Assembly (NCBI RefSeq): GCF_006547045.1
Contig: NZ_CP041242.1
Location: 2,490,001-2,554,000 of the forward strand
DNA length: 64,000 bases
DNA from: Lysobacter alkalisoli
GTDB lineage: Bacteria; Pseudomonadota; Gammaproteobacteria; Xanthomonadales; Xanthomonadaceae
Reading direction: 5' to 3'
Below the pieces are notes generated by a model. That model was not told where the DNA came from. It did no database searches and worked only from the letters and a program-made list of their open reading frames with translations. The position numbers and the translations under genes were made by a program. Position 1 is the stretch's first letter; every line of letters begins with the position of its first letter. Shown here in pieces: positions 37,257 through 48,400 of this stretch.

Positions 37257-38591
37257 ATGCCTCCCCGCACCCGCTCCGCCTGGTTCCGCACCCTCGGCCT
37301 GCTGGTCGTGATCCTGACTGCCGCGGTGGTGGTGGGCCTGCTGACCGGGCAACTGTTCCCGGTGCTCACGGCAACCGCGCTCGGCATAGTGGCCTGGCAC
37401 TACTGGCGGCTGCGCAAAGTGCTGACCCGGCTGACCGCGCGGCAGCGGCTGTCGCCTTCCAACAGCAACGGGGTCTGGGACGAGCTCGACCGCCTGCTCT
37501 ATCGCGGACAGGCCGAGATGCGCGGCCGCAAGCGCCGGCTGATGGAGATGCTGCGGGCCTACCGGGCCGCCGCTGCTGCGCTGCCCGACGCGATCGTGGT
37601 GGTCGAGCGCAACAGCCAGCGCATCCAGTGGTTCAACGAATCCGGCAGCCGCCTGCTCGGGTTGCGCTATCCGGACGACATCGGCGCCTCGTTGGTGCAG
37701 CGCTTGCAGCCGTTGCCGCTGGCGCACTGGATGGCCGCGGGACGCAACGCCGAGGCGCTGGAAACGATGTCGCCGCTGAACCCGGCCATCACCCTCAGCC
37801 TGCGTCTGATCCCGTACTCGGAGAATCTTTGGCTGCTGGTGGCACGCGATGTCAGTCGCCTGCTGCAGCTGGAGCAGATGCGTCGCGATTTCGTCGCCAA
37901 CGTCTCGCACGAACTGCGCACACCGCTGACCGTGATCCACGGCTATCTGGACATGCTCGACCCGGAAGAACAGCCGGACTGGCAACCGATGCTGTCGGAA
38001 ATGCAGCGGCAATCGCAGCGGATGACCCAGCTGGTGGAGGATCTGCTGACGCTGTCACGGCTGGAATCGCAGGATCACCTACCCGGCGAGGAAGTGGTAT
38101 CGATGAGCTCGATGCTCAACACCCTGCGTCGGGAAGCGCTGGCGCTGAGCCAGGGCCGGCATCAGATCGAGGTCGACGATGCCATCGACATCGACCTGTA
38201 CGGCTCGTCCAAGGAACTGCACAGCGCATTCTCCAACCTGGTCAGCAACGCGGTACGTTATACGCCGGCCGGCGGCCGCATCGAGATTGCCCTGCGTGCC
38301 GACGACCACGGCGGCGCAGTACTGCAGGTCACCGACAGCGGCTACGGCATCCCGGCCAGCCACCTTCCACGCATCACCGAGCGCTTCTACCGGGTCTCCA
38401 CCAGCCGCTCACGCGAGAGCGGCGGTACCGGCCTGGGACTTGCTATCGTGAAGCATGTACTGAACCTGCACGAGGCCACTTTGGATATCGCCAGCGAAGT
38501 CGGCCGCGGCAGCACCTTCGCCTGCCACTTCCACCCGAGCCGGGTAAGACGGCGCGATATCGCCGGCGGCAGACAACAGGCTTCCGCCTGA
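37257..38591 (+). CDS. phoR: phosphate regulon sensor histidine kinase PhoR
   Basis: Inner-membrane sensor kinase of 444 residues. Two membrane segments lie at residues 10-30 and 33-48 with almost no periplasmic loop, as in PhoR proteins, which sense through the Pst/PhoU complex. A PAS-like domain spans about 95-200 (LPDAIVVVERNSQRIQWFNE). The phospho-accepting His218 is in FVANVSHELRTPLTVIHGYL. The ATPase domain has FSNLVSNAVRYTPAGG (N box), TDSGYGIP and GGTGLGLAIVKHVLNLH. It ends eight bases before ppk1. Confidence 0.95.
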   Translation: MPPRTRSAWFRTLGLLVVILTAAVVVGLLTGQLFPVLTATALGIVAWHYWRLRKVLTRLTARQRLSPSNSNGVWDELDRLLYRGQAEMRGRKRRLMEMLRAYRAAAAALPDAIVVVERNSQRIQWFNESGSRLLGLRYPDDIGASLVQRLQPLPLAHWMAAGRNAEALETMSPLNPAITLSLRLIPYSENLWLLVARDVSRLLQLEQMRRDFVANVSHELRTPLTVIHGYLDMLDPEEQPDWQPMLSEMQRQSQRMTQLVEDLLTLSRLESQDHLPGEEVVSMSSMLNTLRREALALSQGRHQIEVDDAIDIDLYGSSKELHSAFSNLVSNAVRYTPAGGRIEIALRADDHGGAVLQVTDSGYGIPASHLPRITERFYRVSTSRSRESGGTGLGLAIVKHVLNLHEATLDIASEVGRGSTFACHFHPSRVRRRDIAGGRQQASA

Positions 38592-38598
38592 GAGACCC

Positions 38599-40713
38599 AT
38601 GGACGAAGCCAGCAAACCCGCACCGCCCGCCGACACGCCCCATGCCGCGCCACCGCACGACGCCCGGCTATACGACAGCGCGTTGTATTTCAATCGCGAA
38701 CTGTCCCAGCTGGACTTCAACTTCCGGGTGCTTGCGCAGGCGGAGGACAAGCGGGTGCCGCTGCTGGAGCGGTTGAAGTACCTGTGCATTTCCTGCACCA
38801 ACCTCGACGAATTCTTCGAGATACGCGCCGGTTCGCTGCGCCACGCCCACGACCTCGGATTGATGCCTCACGCCGATGGCCTGGCGCCGGCTACGGTGCT
38901 GGCGCGCATCCACGACCGTGCCGCCGAACTGGTGAGCTCGCAGTACGACTGCTGGAACAGGATCCTGCGTCCAGCTCTGGCCGAGGCCGGGGTGCGCGTG
39001 CTCAGCCGCGACGCGTGGAACGCGCGCCAGAAGCGCTGGCTGCTGGCCTACTTCCGCGATGAGGTCATGCCGGTGCTGTCGCCACTGGGCCTGGATCCGG
39101 CGCATCCGTTCCCCAAGATCCTCAACAAGTCGCTCAACATCGTCGTCGTGCTGAAGGGACGCGATGCGTTCGGCCGCGATGGCAACCTTGCCATCGTGCG
39201 CGCACCGCGCTCGCTGCCGCGCATCATCCAGCTGCCGGAGAGCGTCTCCGGAGGGGCCAACGACTTCGTATTCCTGTCCTCGGTACTGTCGACTTTCGTT
39301 GACGAGCTGTTCCCGGGCATGGAGGTCAAGGGGGCCTACCAGTTCCGCGTCACCCGCAATTCCGAGCTTTTGGTCGACGAGGAAGAGGTAGACAACATCG
39401 CCCTCGCCCTGCGCGACGAACTGGTCGGCCGTGGCTACCTGCGCGCGGTGCGGCTGGAGATCGCCGAGCAGTGCCCCGACGACATCGTGCGGACGCTGCT
39501 GGAAAACTTCGACCTCAACGAGAACGCGGTCTACCGGATCAACGGCCCGGTCAATCTGAACCGCGTGACCCAGGTCTACGACCTGGTCGCACGGCCGGAA
39601 CTGAAGTTTCCGCCATTCCAGCAGCGCCAGCTGCCCGGCACCGAGGCGATGTTCGACCGCATCAATCGCGGCGACGTGCTGTTGCATCATCCGTTCGATG
39701 CCTTCACCCCGGTGCTGGAACTGCTGCGGCAAGCGGCGGAGGACCCGCAGGTGCTGGCGATCAAGCAGACCCTGTACCGCTCCGGCAAGGGTTCGCCGAT
39801 CGTCGAGCAGTTGATCCAGGCCGCGCGCAACGGCAAGGACGTGACCGTGGTGGTGGAACTGCGCGCGCGCTTCGACGAGGAAGCCAACCTTGGCTTCGCC
39901 GACCGCCTGCAGGAAGCCGGCGTGCAGGTGGTGTACGGCGTGGTCGGCTACAAGACCCACGCCAAGATGCTGCTGGTGATCCGCCGCGAGGACGGTCGGC
40001 TGCGCCGCTACGTGCATCTGGGTACCGGCAACTATCACCCTGGCACCGCACGCCTGTACACCGACATCGGCCTGATGACCGCCAACCCGGAAATCGGCAA
40101 CGACGTCCACCTGATATTCCAGCAGTTGTCGGGGCTGGCGCCGTCGATCAAGCTCAAGCGCCTGTTGCAATCACCGTTCACCCTGCACGACGGCATGCTC
40201 AAGCGGATCGAACGCGAGACCCAGCATGCACGCTCCGGCCGTCAGGCCCGGATCGTGGCGAAGATGAATGCCCTCAACGAACCACAGGTGGTGCGTGCGC
40301 TCTACCGCGCCTCGCAGGCCGGGGTGAAGATCGACCTGATCGTGCGCGGTGCCTGCACCCTGCGCCCGGGCGTGCCCGGCGTATCGGACAACATCCGGGT
40401 GCGCTCGATCGTCGGCCGCTTCCTCGAACACCACCGTGTGTACTGGTTCGCCAACGACGGCCAGCCCGACCTGCTGTGCTCGAGCGCAGACTGGCTGGAG
40501 CGCAACCTGCTGCGCCGTGTCGAAACATGTTTTCCGATCCTCGATCCGGCCCTTGCCGAACGCGTACATGCCGAGGCCATCGCCAACTATCTGGCCGACA
40601 ACGTCAACGCATGGGAGTTGCAATCCGATGGCAGCTACCAGCGACTGTCGCCATCCAGCGGCAAGCCGCTGCATTCGGCGCAGGCGGCACTGCTGGACGC
40701 AATCAACGGTTGA
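38599..40713 (+). CDS. ppk1: polyphosphate kinase 1
   Basis: Makes polyphosphate from ATP, reversibly. The 704 residues open with a proline/alanine tail, then the conserved YFNRELSQLDFNFRVLAQAE. The catalytic phospholipase-D-like domains hold the phospho-histidines in GVVGYKTHAKMLLVIRRE and RRYVHLGTGNYHPGTARLYT. The ATG at 38599 is eight bases after the phoR stop, so ppk1 is read with phoB-phoR and probably induced with the Pho regulon. Confidence 0.96.
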   Translation: MDEASKPAPPADTPHAAPPHDARLYDSALYFNRELSQLDFNFRVLAQAEDKRVPLLERLKYLCISCTNLDEFFEIRAGSLRHAHDLGLMPHADGLAPATVLARIHDRAAELVSSQYDCWNRILRPALAEAGVRVLSRDAWNARQKRWLLAYFRDEVMPVLSPLGLDPAHPFPKILNKSLNIVVVLKGRDAFGRDGNLAIVRAPRSLPRIIQLPESVSGGANDFVFLSSVLSTFVDELFPGMEVKGAYQFRVTRNSELLVDEEEVDNIALALRDELVGRGYLRAVRLEIAEQCPDDIVRTLLENFDLNENAVYRINGPVNLNRVTQVYDLVARPELKFPPFQQRQLPGTEAMFDRINRGDVLLHHPFDAFTPVLELLRQAAEDPQVLAIKQTLYRSGKGSPIVEQLIQAARNGKDVTVVVELRARFDEEANLGFADRLQEAGVQVVYGVVGYKTHAKMLLVIRREDGRLRRYVHLGTGNYHPGTARLYTDIGLMTANPEIGNDVHLIFQQLSGLAPSIKLKRLLQSPFTLHDGMLKRIERETQHARSGRQARIVAKMNALNEPQVVRALYRASQAGVKIDLIVRGACTLRPGVPGVSDNIRVRSIVGRFLEHHRVYWFANDGQPDLLCSSADWLERNLLRRVETCFPILDPALAERVHAEAIANYLADNVNAWELQSDGSYQRLSPSSGKPLHSAQAALLDAING

Positions 40714-40839
40714 CAGCCGCTTCCGGCGGCATCTTCCGGACGCCCGCAATGTGTCCAGAAGCCGGTGCCGGCGGCCATGGGAGAAAGTTCTTTTGATCGC
40801 GGACTATCCATCGACAGCCCGGTCGGCGATCATTCGCAC

Positions 40840-42369
40840 ATGAACGGACTGCTCCACGCGGCACGACTCCCGCTGAAAGACGGCGACCTGGTCGCCGCGG
40901 TGGACTTGGGGTCCAACAGTTTCCACATGATGGTGTCCCGCTACACGCTGGGACAGCTGCGACTGGTCGACCGCCTGCGCGAGTCCGTGCGCCTGGCCGA
41001 AGGCCTCGACGGCAAGGGCGGACTGTCAGTCGAGGTCCGCCGGCGCGCCCTCGACTGTCTGGCACGCTTCGGCCAGCGCCTGCGCGATATCCCACCGCAA
41101 CGGGTGCGCGCGATCGCCACCAACACCGTGCGCCGGCTGTCCGATCCGCAGGGCTTCCTGATTCCGGCCGAGACCGCGCTCGGACATGCTGTCGAGGTAG
41201 TGTCCGGCCGCGAGGAGGCGCGCCTGATCTATTTCGGCGTCGCCAATGCGCAGCCGCCAAAGCCCGGGCAGTTGCGGCTGGTGATCGACATCGGCGGCGG
41301 CTCCACCGAATGCATCATCGGTTCGGGCTTCGAGGCGATCGAACGTGAAAGCCTGCAGGTCGGTTGCGTCGCCAGCACCCGTCGCTTCTTCGGCAATGGC
41401 AAGCTGTCGAAGAAAAAATGGAACGCGGCACTGGCCGAGATCAGCGCCGAGTTCCAGCAGTTTGCCGGCGCCTATCGCGCACTGGGCTGGGACGAGGCGA
41501 TCGGCGCCTCGGGCACGATCAAGGCAATCGGCGAGATCTGCCGCTCGATGAAGCTGACCAAGGGCGCGATCACCGCCGAGGCGCTGCCGCAGGTGCGCGA
41601 CCGGCTGCTGCAAGCCTCGACCATCGGCGACATCGACCTGCCCGGCCTGTCCGGCGAGCGCCGGCCGGTGATCGCTGGCGGCATTCTGGTGCTGCAGGCC
41701 GCGTTCGACGCACTCGGTCTGGAGCGGATGATGGTCAGCAAGGCCGCGATGCGCGAGGGCGTGCTGTACGACATGGTCGGCCGTGGCGGCGCGCATGATC
41801 CACGCGAATCGGCGGTGGCGGCGCTGATGCAGCGCTACGGCATCGACGCCGGCCAGTCCGCGCGGGTCGAAGCGACCGCACTGCGGCTGTTCGACCAGGT
41901 CGCCGCAGCGTGGACGCTCGACGAGGACGACCGGGTCATGCTGGTCCACGCCGCGCGCCTGCACGAGATCGGCCTGGCAATCGCCCACAGCCAGTACCAC
42001 GTGCATGGCGCCTACCTCGCCGAGCACTCGGATATCTCAGGCTTCTCGCGCCAGCAACAGCAGTTCCTGGCCGCTCTGATCCGCGCCCACCGCCGACGCA
42101 TTCCCAAGTCCGCGTTCGACTCCCTGCCCGACCGCCTGCTCAACCCGGCGCGACGCAGCACCGCCCTGCTGCGGCTGGCGGTGTTGATGCACCGCTCGCA
42201 CGAACCCGACCCGATCCCGCGGCTGGACCTCTCCGTCGAAGGCAACCGGCTGTCACTTACCCTTGCGCGCCGCTGGCTGGAGTCGCGGCCGCTGCTGCAG
42301 GCCGACCTGGAAAGCGAAGCCGACGACATCACCGGGCTGGGCATCACGCTGGATTACGCCGCGGCCTGA
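40840..42369 (+). CDS. ppx: exopolyphosphatase
   Basis: Releases phosphate from the ends of polyphosphate. It is an actin-like ASKHA fold of 509 residues from the ATG at 40840. The phosphate loops are AAVDLGSNSFHMMVSRY and LVIDIGGGSTECIIGSG, with the catalytic Glu in SGREEARLIYFG and GASGTIKAIGEI. A C-terminal HD-like domain has LHEIGLAIAHSQYHVHGAYL. An in-frame GTG at 40765 and ATG at 40777 lie upstream, but homologues start near 40840. Those upstream codons run through GTGTCCAGAAGCCGGTG, which is the end sequence of repeat R2. Confidence 0.93.
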   Translation: MNGLLHAARLPLKDGDLVAAVDLGSNSFHMMVSRYTLGQLRLVDRLRESVRLAEGLDGKGGLSVEVRRRALDCLARFGQRLRDIPPQRVRAIATNTVRRLSDPQGFLIPAETALGHAVEVVSGREEARLIYFGVANAQPPKPGQLRLVIDIGGGSTECIIGSGFEAIERESLQVGCVASTRRFFGNGKLSKKKWNAALAEISAEFQQFAGAYRALGWDEAIGASGTIKAIGEICRSMKLTKGAITAEALPQVRDRLLQASTIGDIDLPGLSGERRPVIAGGILVLQAAFDALGLERMMVSKAAMREGVLYDMVGRGGAHDPRESAVAALMQRYGIDAGQSARVEATALRLFDQVAAAWTLDEDDRVMLVHAARLHEIGLAIAHSQYHVHGAYLAEHSDISGFSRQQQQFLAALIRAHRRRIPKSAFDSLPDRLLNPARRSTALLRLAVLMHRSHEPDPIPRLDLSVEGNRLSLTLARRWLESRPLLQADLESEADDITGLGITLDYAAA

Positions 42370-42496
42370 AACCACAAACGACAACCGGGCTCGAACCCGC
42401 AGATCCACGCCCGGATGTCGATGGCCCGCATGGAGTGTGTCCACCGGATCACGGGGCGCCGTCCATGGCGCTTCCTACTCCCCGCTCAGTCCGGTC

Positions 42497-45400
42497 TCAT
42501 TCGCAGGCCACTGCCGATGCCGTGGCATCCGGATCGGCGGGCTTGAACGGTCCGTAACGCTTGACGTAGTCGCGGGTATGCCGACCGACCACACCTCTGG
42601 CCTCGGACACCGGGATCGCTTCGATCGCCGCCGGACACGGGATGTCCATCGCGACGTTGCTCTTCAGCCGGTTCATGTTGTTGCCGATGAACGCGGGCGG
42701 ATTGCCCCGGTACAACGCCACCATCCTCTGCTCGGGAACGCCGGTGTTCATGCGACTGGCGATCCCGCTCACGGAGTCGCCTTGTACCACGGTATAGCTC
42801 GCACACTCCGTGACCGGCTCAGGCGCGGGCTGGAACTTGCATATGCCGCCCGGTGCCGGATCCGTCGGTGCGGCGGCGCCTTCTCCCATCGCCGCAGTCG
42901 CAGCGGCGCCTGCAACGATTGCAGCTGCTGGATCCAGGCCACGCCCGTTCCTGGCATCGGTCGCGGGCTCCGGCTCGATGACCGTTGCCGGCACCGGTGC
43001 CGGACGCGCCGCCGCGGTGGCCGGAGTGCCGCCCCAGGTGGTGCGCATGCCGACACCCACCGTATTGCCACGATCGTCGCCGCCCAGATCACCACGCAAT
43101 TCGGCGAAAGCCATCGTCGCCGGGGAGAACGCGTAGGCCAGGCCCACGCCCGCATTCACACGGCTGCGATCAGGCGAGTAGCCCACCGTCGAGAACCCGG
43201 GCACCTGCGCCGCGGCAAAGCGGTTCATCGTGCGCGGACGACTGTCGTTGAGGTCGTGCAGGTAACGCACGTCGAAGGTCGGCATCAGGCGGCCACCGCC
43301 GGCAGTCTGGAAGTTACCCGAAGCACGCACCCCGACACCGGCGGTAATGGTTTCGTAATCGGCCGACTCGACACGCAGGTTGGCATCGTCGCCACCGCGC
43401 TCGGTGAAGCTGTTGATCTTCACGTTGTGGTAGTAGACGCCCCCGAGCGGCTCGATCCTCCAGTCGCCACTGCCGAAGCGCAGACCGGACTCGAGCATCG
43501 CGTACATGCCGTTGCCGCTGAAGTCCGAACGCGCGGTGCGCTCGAACACGCCGACCTCGATGTTGCGGCGGCCATCGTAGTCCTGCCGGCTCACGCCCGC
43601 CGCCCCCTGCACCCACCACGACTCCGGCGCATAGGCGAAGTGCACGCCGAGGTTGGCATGGTTGGTGTCGATACGGTCGCCGCGGCGGTCGATGTCCTGC
43701 TTCGACTGCGCCGCGCCAAGATGGCCGCCCCAGAGGAAGTCGTCGGTGGCCTGGTAGTTCAGACCAATGGCAAGGCCGTGCAGGCGGGTATCGACTGCAG
43801 CCAACTCATCACTGTCGAAGTCCGCGCTACCGCCGTAGGCAGTCGCCCAACCGGTGAACGAGCCGACCGGCTTCTCTTCTTCACGACCGAAGTCGAGCTG
43901 CTGGCCGATGCTGCGCTGCAGCCGCTCGGCACCGAAGCGGGCCACGCTGAGCGCCGAGGCATAGCTCTCGCCGGTCAGGGTATCGAACATCCGCGGTGCC
44001 TGGTCCTCGGTCACACCGCGGGCTGCGGAGACCAGTTCGTCGAGTTCGCCCTGGTCGCGGTCGGCGATCGTCTGCAACGCATCCGCCACCGACTGCTGGT
44101 TGTCAGGCAAGTTCGGGAACTCGTTGAAGGCCGCCTGGGCAAGCCGCAGGTAGACGTCGTTGCCCTGCGTCACCAGGCTGGCCCGCAGGAACGGCAGTAC
44201 GTCCTGGGTGACGCCGTCAAAGGCACCATCCACGCTGCCAGCCGACACGATCAGGTAGTCGGTGCTGTTGGCATAGCTGCCGGCCTGCGGCAGCGCCACC
44301 ACCTGGCCACCATTCAAGGTTGCGGTGCCGCTGACGGCGATCGAATCGGTCGTGCCGTCACCGTCCTGGCGCAACTGCAGGGTGGAGGTGGACGTAGTGG
44401 TCAGGCCGCCCAGGTTCAGCACGCTGCCCGGCATGCCGCTGCCGGCTGCCACACCGGTGGCGCCTTCCAGACCGCTTGGCGCGATGGTGCCCAGCAGCAG
44501 CAGGTCGCCCTGCAGCGTGCCGGCGCCGACCAGGACGCTGTCCTCGCCCACCGTCGCATTGCCGGCGAGGGTGCCATCCAGGACCAGGGTGCCGTTGTCG
44601 ATGTCGCTGTTGGCGAAGTTGCCGGTGGTGCCCTCGCTGACGATCAGGGTGCCGCCACCGGCCAGTTCGAGATTGTCGAAGTTGACCAGCGAGCTGGTGG
44701 GCAGGATGCCCTCACCGTCGCCGACCAGGGCCAGCAGATTGTCGCCGTCGCCGGCGTCGACCATACCGGTGATGCCTTCCAGGTCACCCAGGTCGCTGAC
44801 CAGAGTGTCGTCGCCATCACCGAGATTGACCGTACCGGCAATCGGGCCGACCACGGTCAGTACGTCGCCACCGTCGCCGAAGTTGGTGATGGTGCCTTCT
44901 GCAGTGGTCAGCGAAGCGTTGACCGGACTGCTCACGTTGAGCATGCCGCCTTCGACCGCCAGGATGCCGTCGAAACCGGTCAGATCGCCGCCCAGGGTCA
45001 ACGTGCCATCGTCCGTTTTGGTCAGCCCGCTGGTGTCGTCGCCAGACACTGCACCGCTCAAGGTCAAGTCGTTGTCGCCGGCCACGGTCAGAGTGGCTTC
45101 GGACAGGATCATGACGTCGTTGCCGAGGTCGACCCCGTCCATGCCTGCAGTCAGTGAAGCGTCGTCGATCACCGACAGCGTGCCGGTGCCCAGGGCCGTA
45201 TCGCTGCCCGCCTCCAGCGTGCCGCCGCCCAGCTCGACGCCACCGGCGAAGGTGTTGTCGCCGGTCAGGCTCAGCGTGCTCGGGCCGTCGAATGCCAGTG
45301 CGCCGTCACCCGAGATCGGACCGTTCAGGCCCAGGTCGTGGGTGCCGTCCACGTCCAGTGTGGTCCCGTCGGCCAGCGTCACGGCGTTGTCCAGCTCGAT

Positions 45401-48400
45401 GCCGTCTTCCGTCGTCGCCAGTGTCGCGTCGCCGGTCACATCCAGCGCGCCGGTGCCCAGCGCGGCGTCATGGCCCAGCGACAACGTGCCGCCGCCCAGA
45501 TCAAAGCCACCGCTGAAGGTGTTCGGGCCGCTCAGATCCAGCGTGCCCGGGCCATTGAAGCCCAGTCCGCCAGCACCACCGATCGGACCCGACAGCCCCA
45601 GATCGAAGGTGCCGTCGATATCGAGCGTCGTGCCGCCCGCCAGCGCGATCGTGTTGCCGATGTCCAGACCGTCGACGCTGGTACCCAGCGTCGCATCACC
45701 CGTTACGACCAGCGTGCCGGTGCCCAGCGCCGCGTCATGGCCCAGCGACAACGTGCCGCCGCCCAGATCGAATCCGCCGCTGAAGCTGTTCGGGCCGCTC
45801 AGGCCCAGCGTGCCCGGGCCATCGAAGCCCAGGCCGCCAGCACCACTGATCGGACCCGACAGCCCCAGATCGAAAGTGCCGTCGATATCGAGCGTCGTGC
45901 CGCCCACCAATGCGATCGCATTGCCTATATCCAGACCATCGACGCTGGTGCCCAGTGTCGCGTCGCCGGTCACGTCCAACGTGCCGACGCCCAGCGCGGT
46001 GTCATGGCCCAGCGACAACGTGCCGCCGCCCAGATCGAATCCGCCGCTGAAGCTGTTCGGGCCGCTCAGGTCCAGCGTGCCCGGGCCGTTGAAGCCCAGG
46101 CCGCCAGCACCACCGATCGGACCCGACAGCCCCAGATCGAAGGTGCCGTCGATATCGAGCGTCGTGCCGCCCGCCAGCGCGATCGTGTTGCCGATGTCCA
46201 GACCGTCGACGCTGGTACCCAGCGTCGCATCACCCGTTACGTCCAGCGTGCCGGTGCCCAGCGCGGCGTCATGGCCCAGCGACAGCGTGCCGCCGCCCAG
46301 ATCAAAGCCACCGCTGAAGGTGTTCGCCCCGCTCAGGCCCAGGGTGCCCGGGCCATTGAAAGCCAGTCCGCCAGCACCACTGATCGGACCCGACAGGCCC
46401 AGGTCGAAGGTGCCGTCCATATCGAGCGTCGTGCCGCCCGCCAGCGCGATCGTGTTGCCGATGTCCAGACCTCCAACAGAGGTCGCCAGCGTCGCGTCAC
46501 CGCTCACGCCCAGCGTGCCGGTACCGAGTGCCATGCTGGCCCCCAGGCTCAGCGTGCCGCCGCCGAGATCGAAGCCACCGGTGAAGCTGTTGTCGCCGCT
46601 CAGAGTCAGCGTGCTCGGGCCGGCGAAGCTCATTCCGCCGTCGCCGCCAATGAGGCCATCGAGCGTGAGGTCGTTGCTGCCGCCAATCGCGAGATTGAAG
46701 CCCGCGCCCAGGTTCACGTCGTTGCCCAGCGTCACTGCCGCGGTGGCATCGAGCGTGGCATCACCAAGCACATCGAGCGAGCCCGTCCCCAGCGCCAGGT
46801 CGCTGCCGACGCCCAGCGTGCCGTTGACGAGGTCGACACCGCCGGTGAACGTGTTGTCACCGGACAGCACCAGCGTGCCGAAGTCGGTCTTGACCAGGCC
46901 ACCGGTGCCGCCGATCTGTGCCGAAATCGTGCCGATCATGCCCGGATCGACCCGGATGATCGTGTCGGCGGTATCGGTATTGAGCACGCCAGCGAGACCA
47001 CTGACGATGCTGTAGCCATCGGTCGCGATCTGCAGGCCGGTGAAATCGACCGGGCCTTCGACCACCACGGTTCCGGCCGTGCCCTGGAACACGGCGAAGC
47101 CACCGAGCCAGGCGCCATTCGTATCGCCGTTGGTGTTGGTCCAGTTGGTGGTCGGAGTCGCGCTCCAGATGCCATCACCGCCATCGACACTGCCGTTCGC
47201 AACGATATTGATGCCATCCCAGAACTGCACCAGCGCGCCGTTGCTGACCACCAGGTTGACCTGGCTGGCCACGCCGGTCTGCACTTCGACCCCGTCTGGC
47301 GCGATGAATGCCGGCAGTGTGCCGATGTCCAGCCCGTTGTCGGTCAACGTGCCGCTGTAGCCGATCAGCGTGTACGCACCCGGACCGAAACCGCCGATGT
47401 CATTGACGTTGAGGGTGCCGTCCAGGGTCAGGTCTCCGTTGGCCGTGATCAAGTCGTTGCTGCCGCCGGCCACGCCGAGGTCGTAGTTGAGCACCGCTCC
47501 GCTGTCCATGAGCAGCGAGCCCATGGTCAGGGTGCCGGCGCCGCCGATGGCACCCGGGTTGAGGGTGCCGGAGAGGCTGACATCGCCGAGACTGCCGCCA
47601 CCGGTCAGGGTGGCGCCGGCCTCGATGGTCACAGGCGAAACAAGCGAGCCGCCGACATCCAGCGTGCCGCTCAGGATGCTGGTGCCGCCGGTATAGGTGT
47701 TGACACCATCGAGCGCGAGCGTGCCGGTGCCGTCGAAGCTCAGGCCACCGGTGCCACCGATCGCACCGGACAGGCTCAGATCGTTCGCACCGCCGACGCC
47801 CAACGTCGTTCCACCGCCGAGGTTGATTGCATTGCCCACGTCGAGACCGGCCACGCCCGCCAGCAGCGAGGCGTCGCCGGTGACGTCGAGCGAACCGGTG
47901 CCCAGCGCGGTGTTGGCGCCCAGGCTCAGCGTGCCGCTGCCAAGGTCGAAGCCGCCCGCGAACGTGTTCGCACCATCGAGCGCAAGCGTGCCGATGCCAT
48001 CGAAGCCCAGGCCACCGTCGCCGGCGATGATGCCCGACAGGCTCAGGTCGTTCGCCCCGCCAATGCCCAACGTCGCGCCCGCCACCAGGTCGACCGCGTT
48101 GCCGATATCGAGCCCGGCCACGCCCGCCAGCAGCGAAGCGTCGCCACCCACCGACAACGAACCGGTACCCAGCGCGGTGTTGGCACCCAGGCTCAACGTG
48201 CCGCTGCCGAGATCGAAGCCGCCCGTGAACGTATTCGCGCCATTGAGCGCAAGCGTGCCGGTGCCGTCGAAGCCCAGGCCACCGTCGCCGGCGATGACAC
48301 CCGACAGGCTCAGGTCGTTCGCCCCGCCAATGCCCAGCGTCGCGCCCGCCGCGAGGTCGACCGCGTTGCCGAGGTCGAGACCGGTGACGCCCGCCAGCAG

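Noticed and set aside
42263-45157. A 964-codon plus-strand frame spanning the end of ppx and the autotransporter 3' end
   Set aside because: It overlaps ppx in another frame and is antisense to the barrel region; low-complexity shadow.
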